Source of the DNA: Elysia marginata
Taxonomy: Eukaryota; Mollusca; Gastropoda; Plakobranchidae
DNA: 26,582 bases
Reading direction: 5' to 3'
Assembly (NCBI GenBank): GCA_019649035.1
Contig: BMAT01013347.1
Span: 448,316 to 474,897 of the forward strand
Positions 20,141-26,582 of the stretch are shown in pieces. The notes under the pieces are model-generated. The model was not told the DNA's origin, made no database searches, and saw only the letters and a program-made list of their open reading frames with translations. The position numbers and the translations under genes are program-made. How positions within the stretch are numbered: the stretch's first letter is position 1; the number at the start of each line of letters is the position of its first letter.

Positions 20141-20577
20141 TTATATACAGTTTACAACATGTTTTGAATATTCAGGTCCAATTGTAAACACATGTTTACA
20201 TGTCGGACACTTTGCAGCTTTGTGAACATTTTTTAAATGGCCTGTGAGGGACGTATTGCGTGTAAAGGAGCGACCACACAACGAGCATGTAAACGAAACT
20301 CCTGCATGCAGCTGATTGTGATAATGCAACCCCATACTTGTCTGATAACCCTTCCCACAAATCGAACAAACGTAGGGCATTGTGCAACCATGTTCTTCGT
20401 TCATATGCTTGTTCCACTCTGAGTAATTGTAAAAAGTAAGTGAGCAAATTGGGCATGATTTTCTGTTTGGTCTTGTGTCTTGACAATTTCCTCCTTTGGG
20501 AGAAGTAAAGGAACCCAATGTTGTATTCCTGTCTGAGATCAAAGCACGGTTGTAGGATGATTGAGGACTTGAATGCC
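20141..20577 (-). CDS. T2: alternative 3'-terminal exon, four zinc fingers
   Basis: The acceptor TTTTACTGTTTCAG precedes GGCATTCAAGTCC, giving (G)HSSPQSSYNRAL. An ATG at 20602 lies in the intron and gives an open frame through the splice site by chance. The leader is about 40 residues and rich in Ser, Asn and Arg. Fingers lie at 42-63, 71-91, 98-119 and 124-144 (C2HC), then a single Ile. Finger 1 has Trp in the helix (YSEWNKH), unlike any other copy. Finger 3 contacts are Arg, Thr, Ser and Gly, again a distinct set. The KAAK linker before finger 4 replaces the usual x-A-Q. Confidence 0.86.
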
Positions 20578-21297
20578 CTGAAACAGTAAAATATGGTACC
20601 ATAGTGCAGTGGAGATTTTTTTTTATACTTATCAGTTACGCTGAGTAGCTTCCAGCTTTTCATGTGTAGAAATGTTGAAATCCAAAATTCAAGTGAATGT
20701 AAAGAGGAAAAGATAGTCACAGTATGGCTGTGGTACTACCGTACTTTGAAGAAGGGAAGTGAAAGACGTTTGAGAAAACCATACTCCTCTTTATACAAAT
20801 GTGTATATATTTTTAGATTAAATGAATGTGAAAGTACTCAGAATTACTGAGATAAAATAAGTAAATTTAATGATTACCTAAGCTCTTGAGTCTAAGGCAA
20901 ACATTTTTTCATGTAATTTTACTGTGCACAGCTTTAAAGAACAGGCCAGAAGACAATGCGCAGTTCCTTGAGACAATTTTGTCATTTCAGTAAGTGATAC
21001 TCTTTGTTTTTACAAATTTACCCTGATTTAAAATTAATGTTCTTACAGTATTCTGAGCAACTATAGAGTCTAAAAATGATATGCCTGATACATGTAAAGT
21101 AATAAGAGGACCAAGAGTCAAACTGCTTTGAAAGTAAATATAGTCCATAATTAGAAAATCTCAATTATAATTTGAACACTAAAATGCAGTGTTTAAAGAG
21201 AGCCAGTTATAACAGCAGTAAGCACATAATGGCGAATTGATTAATTCTTCATGTACTGTAACCCACAGTATGAGTACCAGGTATTTTACATTATGTA

Positions 21298-21454
21298 AAG
21301 TGGAGTCAACTCAAACTCTGATAACTCCAATCTTTTTTTTTTGGATCCCAACCGACCGCTATTTTTCTTGGAAAACTATCCTTAACCTTAAAGTTCTGAT
21401 ATTTCAAACTGAATTAGCTGTTCCAAAGCATATTGACTTAAGCGGAAACCACTG
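21298..21454. mobile_element. Diverged pogo-like MITE
   Basis: The left end AAGTGGAGTCAACTC follows TA (21296-21297). The right end CTTAAGCGGAAACCACTG matches the right end of copy B closely, but the base pair after it is TG, not TA. The interior is A/T-rich and shows little similarity to copies A and B. Confidence 0.55.
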
Positions 21455-23750
21455 TGCTTTTTACAAAAAATTACACCACAGGCAATATTTTAATTACCCT
21501 TCATTCAGTCCTCTTTTAAAGATGAAAATACAATTTGTACTGATTTCAAAAGCGTACAAAATGAAATTAAGGGGAAAAAATTATCTTCAAAAAGAAAAAA
21601 GTTTTTGTTTTTTATATTTTGAAAGACTAGTTTTATTTGTCACAATCTAGCAAATAATAACCTTTCATTTTTTTTCTCACTTTGGAAATTGTCTTAAAAG
21701 TGATTTGAGAAAGAAAAACATGTTTTCAAAATGTCTTTGAACAGTTGGTTAATTTTCTTCTGCACATTATCACCTTCCCCATTACAAACAATTCATTTTT
21801 CATATCTTAAGCCTGCCTTTTTGACGCTCAATATTAGCGTGTCACTTTTTTCTAGCTTTGCCTAAGGCTAATTATTTGTTTCATATGAGTGGAAAGAGAA
21901 GAAACCCTTCTTTCCCAGTGACATGAAGTGTGTATGAAATTGAGCCTGTGACTATAATAATATTAAAGGTCTGACACACTAAGCATTTTACAATTCAGTG
22001 AGATTTGGCTAAATCCTTAAGTTTACTTAGCCTGAATGATCAAGCTGGTTTAATTAAGCTATCATGACTTAAGATATTTTGACAATGAAAATGTGTAGCA
22101 TGGATGATAAAATTTTCTAGAAAGGCATTGAATCATTTTACTTGGACTGTTAACATTTCATTATGTCATAACGTGTATGATTTTTCCACTTCTCTAGAAG
22201 TTAGAATTACATATCTCTGAAAGTTTTTTTTTTTAAGTATTAAAACAAGTCAGTTTAAAAGTCAACACAAAATGGCTTTTACACAAGACATAACTGAAAA
22301 CTAAGTAGGCACCAGGGGAGGAGATTATTGGTTTGATTGCTTTTAATCATTCAAAATCATTGAATAAGTATTATAACATAAATAGAAAAAAATAAACAAA
22401 ACATATTACAATACTAGAGTAGAAACATTAAAAACATACATATAAACACACATCCCATCATTGCATTGCTCTAAGCACTTACATTTTATCTATAAGCTGT
22501 TTACCCCATGAACCAGCATCTTCTACCTATGCCAGGGAAAATAAATAATTGAGGCGTCAAACTGATTACTACATGTACCACCTTGTTAAAGAATAGGGCC
22601 TATAACAAAATGTCATTTCAAGAGGAGTAAAACTCATACTCCTTCTTTTTTTTAACAGGGTGCGAATTCACACCAATGTAAATTTTAAAAAGTTAATGTT
22701 TTAATTTGCTTAAAGTACAATGTCTTTTATTAGGTCATTAGGATTACCAGCTGCTGGTACTTTCCACTTCTCAACCTAATCATATCAGAAATAATACAAT
22801 TAAAATTGTGATTCATTACAACTCTGCTGGAGAAGAAAAATTATTGAGATGCCAAAATCACAGTACATGTAATTAGTATGTAAAAAGTTTTGCACATTTA
22901 AATACTGATCCACATAGCTCCTGCACAGTAATTCAAGACTTTCTCTTTGAAGAATGGGAAAAACTGTAACAAATGCATATTGAATGCTTAATGTGCATTT
23001 ATGAAGTAATAGCTTTATAAACCTTCCCAAAAGGTCACAGTGAGATAGTAAACAAAATCACAACCCTTCAAAATGTCTCAGTTTAAAATATATGAGACAT
23101 TGTTTCTTTTATCAAAACATTATATTGTAATTTGTATACAGAATTGCCTGTATATTTCACTACAGTGTATTTCACAACTACTTCCATATTATTCAGACCT
23201 GAAAAATCATTGACGAAAAAAAAAGGTCTTTCAAGAGCGAGTCTTATTCCAGGGGTAAACTTCTTAAACCCTTCACAATGTATGTCTTCCCATTTAAAGT
23301 CAAGTAAGAGGGGTGGTCTTTATTTACAGGATCTGATTTGAGGGATTATTTATGATCCATTTTTATAAGGACCTGCATGCCTTTATCAGTTAATGTTTTG
23401 CAATCATATCACTAGCCAACCAGTTCAATGTATACATTTTTTAAAAAATAAAAAGTATCTGCACAGATCCAGCGCCCAACACCCACACCCTAAAACTAGT
23501 ACAAGTATTTGCACAATGTTCTGAACAGGAGCATTAAAAATATAAACTTTGTTACTAGAATTTAGTTTAAATATTCAGTAAAAATAAACCAGATGTTTAG
23601 CTCTACATATGTTTGAAATAAATTGCCTTTTTAATACACATTTTGATAATAAAAAGTGAATGCAATTTCGTGGCCTTAAGCAAAGATAATGGAATTGGTT
23701 TAATCTAAAAAGTTCCCTTCTTTTCTTTTTGTCCCCATCATCATGTTTTA

Positions 23751-24230
23751 TGATATATGTGCCTGTGACAAAAGGTCGTGTGATGTGTCGCGAGTGATGT
23801 CATGTCAGGCTTTGAGGCTAAATAAAATCTTTCAGAACTATATACATGTCGAATAATCTTGCTTGAAATATGCAATGGGCTGAAAGCAACATTTTGAACA
23901 CAAATAATTTTAAGAGGACACAATATTTAGAGCACAAAACCCATTATGTCGCGAGTGATTCTGACTTGAAAAAAGTCACACTTTTTGAGTCACGGGTGAT
24001 TCTGACATGAGTTTAAAAAAGTGGAAACTTTGTACTGATGATGCAAGTCTTGAGAGTATCTATAACACTTTGCTTTTAACATCAATAAATCCACTGCTTT
24101 TTGCTAGCTATATTAGAATTAAATGTGACCTTTTCAAAATTAATATAAAATATTAACAGAGTAAATTATTTATGCACCAAAAGTTGTCTTTTTCGCAAAA
24201 CGACCTTTTGTCACAGCGACATATACATCA
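23751..24230. mobile_element. 480-bp non-autonomous inverted-repeat element
   Basis: The ends are inverted copies. CTGTGACAAAAGGTCGT at 23763-23779 pairs exactly with 24200-24216, and the outer bases (GATATATGTGC against the complement of GCGACATATACATC) pair imperfectly out to TGAT/ATCA. Inside are three copies of GTC(G/A)CG(A/G)GTGAT at 23787, 23948 and 23989, the last two being 41 bp apart and followed by TCTGAC. No open frame of note lies inside. It looks like a MITE-type DNA transposon derivative of a family I cannot name. Confidence 0.6.
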
Positions 24231-24254
24231 GGTTCGTCCTGTTCTTTCCACAGG

Positions 24255-24440
24255 CTTACTTTCTGTGCATTTGATATTTTCTCTTTGAATTTCATGTAAA
24301 CGCCTTCTCTTTATTCTTTTTATCTTCCTGCTACTGTTTTATCCTCCTCTTTACCATAGTCTCTCCATCTCTATCACTCTGTCTTTATGTCTGTTTGTAC
24401 TTTTGTCTGTCTCTTCTTCTCCCGACTTCTCTTTTGACCA
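24255..24440. repeat. Pyrimidine-rich (CT) tract
   Basis: About 185 bases are dominated by C and T on the plus strand, with many TCTC, CTTCT and TCTGTCT units. It directly follows the 480-bp inverted-repeat element. No function can be inferred. Confidence 0.6.
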
Positions 24441-25700
24441 TAAACAATCAGTTTCTACTATTCCATAGCAGGATGATTAGTTTATACCATTATGTGGATT
24501 TTAAGCTGCTGAGAATAGATTAGTTTTACTGCAGTTATATCTAGAGCAAATGAGGGTCAGATATCTGACTATCTACTTGGCTCACGGCTGAATGAGACAT
24601 GATGTCAGAGCTATATCGCATGCACATAACAAATTCACCGCAGTTGAGTCCCTCTGAGTTTTATCTAGGTCAACATTTTAATTAGCCTATGTAGCCTTTA
24701 ACTCAAAAACAAAACAAAACAAAATTTTTTTATGATTAGCCTCAAAAGAACCACATTTTGTTGCATATCCCTAGAATGATGCATTACCTTACTTATCCAA
24801 AACTGAGGGAGGTGGGTCGCCATTTTCAAACCCGCAGTGGCTGGAAAAATATTCTCCCTCTCACAAAAGGATGTATTTCAAATAATCAACTTAAGGGCTA
24901 GTTAAATATTTCAGAGAATTAAAAATATTTCACATTTGTTTCACTTTTGAAAAGCTGTAAAAGTTAATAACCTTATTTGTACTGTAAAAATTGATAGCAT
25001 TACATCATTCAGACTGCATGCAAGGCATGAAAATCATACATCAAAATAATATTTTTCAATAAAACAACTATTAATAGTTAAATGCCTTCTTACGCACACT
25101 ATAGCAGAAAGAATGTTGCAAAGGCTCATGTCAAAATGTTCTTTGGAGATGAAATTTGGATGTTATACATGGATCTAATATAATTTTGCAATCGATTTAT
25201 GTTTTTAAATAGAAATAAAATCACATTAATTTGAATGCTGAATCATTGTTACTTAAAACGGTTTGGAAAAAACAGCATAGGAAGTGAGTAAGAATGGTAG
25301 AAACAGAGCCGTGATCAATTGGCTACATTGAAGAATATTAAAAATTTTAAATCAAAACCAAACTTTAGATTGTCAAAGTCATAAGTGAACTTTTGTACTT
25401 ATTCCTTCAACGGGAACGTGTTAGTCATTCTAGACAAATTAGTCATTTTGTACATACATTACATCTACAATATGAAAAACAACAAAATAATATAGTGCAT
25501 GTAGAATTTCATGGGTTTCATGCTAAGCCTACAAACACACTATTTGGCTCCACCTATAACTTCTGTCTATTATCTAAAATCCATTATTATCTAATTGTTT
25601 ATTTATACTGGTAAGACAATAAAATAGTAGATCTATGTGAGCTACAAATTCTAAACAAAATTCACAGAAAGTCTTTAACATTCACAAGTTTGTAGAAATA

Positions 25701-25860
25701 CAGTGGGGTCCACTTTAACTCAACATCTTTGAAGGAAACTCTTGTTTAAAGTCAACTATGTTTGGGAGTCCCGTTTTGTATTACATTTTTGTTATAATTG
25801 CCATCAATACATTTTTGAGGTTTGGAGGTTACTTTTTTCAGAAACTTAAGTAGGCCTACA
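25701..25860. mobile_element. Possible pogo-like MITE, right end uncertain
   Basis: The left end CAGTGGGGTCCACTTTAACTC follows TA (25699-25700) and fits the family well. The best right end is ACTTAAGTAGGCCTACA near 25845-25860, a weak match. The interior is diverged. Confidence 0.4.
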
Positions 25861-26036
25861 CAAGCATAAAATAAAAAATCCACTTTAACATATGAATTAA
25901 GCTAATGAACCACAAAGCAAATGAAATTGTACTAAAACAAAATTTAACTGAACAATAATGGGGTCACCCATCCTTTTCAGTGCATATTAATCTGGTACTG
26001 CTAAAGAAAGGAGAAAGAAATCTTTGGCTCCCTCAA

Positions 26037-26482
26037 TCAAAAGGACTTTTTACAAAACAAGACATGTTGGTCAAACTCAGGCCCTAGTTTAAAAATACCA
26101 CCACAAACTGAACATATTGAAGACTCATGTATCGTCTTTAAATGTGTCTTCATTGCAGCATTTTGAGTAAATTTGCGGTCACAAATTGGACAGAAATAGG
26201 TTTTTCCCTGGTGTAGATGAATATGATGTGTCAGGCCTTGGGAACTTTTGTATCCTTTCCCACAAATTAAACAAACGAATGGTAGTGTCTTGCCATGAAT
26301 ATTTAACATGTGAGCTTTTAAGACATCTGCATGTACTGGTATTTTACATAAATAGCACCAAGGTTTCGGATTGACTTGTGGTGGGATGAAAGTTTTTGGG
26401 TGAAATGCTGAACTGGCATTAAGTTGGTGAAACCCCACTGGGAAAATTCCAGCTTGCAATGGATGTCCTGGCTTTCTCTTCC
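26037..26482 (-). CDS. T1: alternative 3'-terminal exon, four zinc fingers (first in the window)
   Basis: The acceptor TTCTTTTTTACAG precedes GGAAGAGAAAGCC, giving (G)KRKPGHPLQAG, a basic opening that could act in nuclear import or as a weak AT-hook-like contact (inference). The leader is about 42 residues and rich in Pro, Phe and His. Finger 1 (43-63) has the 11-residue spacer seen in T4 and T7. Finger 2 (71-91) carries CGKGYKSSQGL. Finger 3 (98-119) has Gln, Ala, Ala and Thr at contact positions, the least charged set in the array. The C2HC finger (124-144) is followed by KKSF. There is no ATG between the splice site and the fingers in this frame, which supports entry by splicing. The shared upstream exons should lie beyond the right edge. 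Confidence 0.86.
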
Positions 26483-26582
26483 CTGTAAAAAAGAATTGTA
26501 AAATACAACTATATCATCGAACTGTTGTCTTCAGCCTAAATGCAACACAGTGGCACATGAAACAGTTAATTGGGCATAGCAG

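Larger units (their letters stand above)
20578..26036. other. Non-coding 5.5 kb between T1 and T2
   Basis: This is the longest gap in the array. It holds a diverged pogo-like element (21298-21454), a 480-bp inverted-repeat element (23751-24230), a pyrimidine-rich tract (about 24255-24440) and another possible pogo-like element (25701-25860). The frame 21237-21650 on the plus strand overlaps the first of these and has no motif. No zinc-finger block was found. Confidence 0.5.

Noticed and set aside
20196-20720. 174-codon minus frame overlapping T2
   Set aside because: It is a shadow in another frame of the T2 finger exon and has no domain of its own.
22800-23030. Minus frame near a CCTTCCCA string resembling the finger 2 GKGY codons
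   Set aside because: The frame does not give the CxxCGKGY pattern and no histidines follow at finger spacing.
24540-24700. Short palindromic words near GATATC
   Set aside because: They are too short and isolated to separate from chance.
146-26482. Eleven independent single-exon zinc-finger genes
   Set aside because: Several blocks (T1, T3, T4) have no ATG ahead of the fingers, all share one splice phase, and every block begins at a good acceptor. Separate genes would not need this.

Overview
This is eukaryotic nuclear DNA, about two-thirds A+T, with long non-coding stretches and spliced coding pieces. The repeated octamer-like word ACATGTA, a tRNA-derived SINE with a CAAT-type tail, and short TA-flanked inverted-repeat elements suggest a marine invertebrate. 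A lophotrochozoan such as a mollusc is my first guess and an ambulacrarian is possible. The sequence does not settle the species.

All recognisable coding sequence is on the minus strand. There are eleven separate coding blocks, named here T1 to T11 in transcription order (right to left). Each opens at a good 3' splice site (pyrimidines then AG), runs open into a C2H2 zinc-finger domain and ends in its own stop codon. All eleven are entered in the same phase: one codon base comes from the upstream exon and two from this exon. None begins with a convincing start codon or promoter. The full block carries three C2H2 fingers and a last C2HC finger, separated by linkers of exactly 7, 6 and 4 residues. 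T3, T5 and T6 keep only the last two fingers, and T7 has lost the last one.

The simplest reading is one large gene whose shared 5' exons lie to the right of the window. Its transcripts would be joined to any one of at least eleven alternative 3'-terminal exons, giving proteins with a common N-terminus and interchangeable DNA readers. Drosophila lola and mod(mdg4) are built this way with a BTB N-terminus. Whether this gene has a BTB domain cannot be seen here.

Layout, right to left: T1 (26.0-26.5 kb); 5.5 kb non-coding with a 480-bp inverted-repeat element; T2 (20.1-20.6 kb); T3 (17.8-18.2 kb); a very tight trio T4-T5-T6 (14.5-15.7 kb); two strong hairpins and a short tandem duplication (13.9-14.4 kb); T7 (13.0-13.4 kb); two related pogo-like miniature elements (11.0 and 12.6 kb); T8 (9.0-9.5 kb); a 5.3-kb gap holding an intact-looking SINE with perfect 11-bp target duplications; then three close paralogues T9, T10, T11 with a decayed exon fragment between T9 and T10. 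The exon array has evidently grown by tandem duplication, with some copies shortened and some dying.
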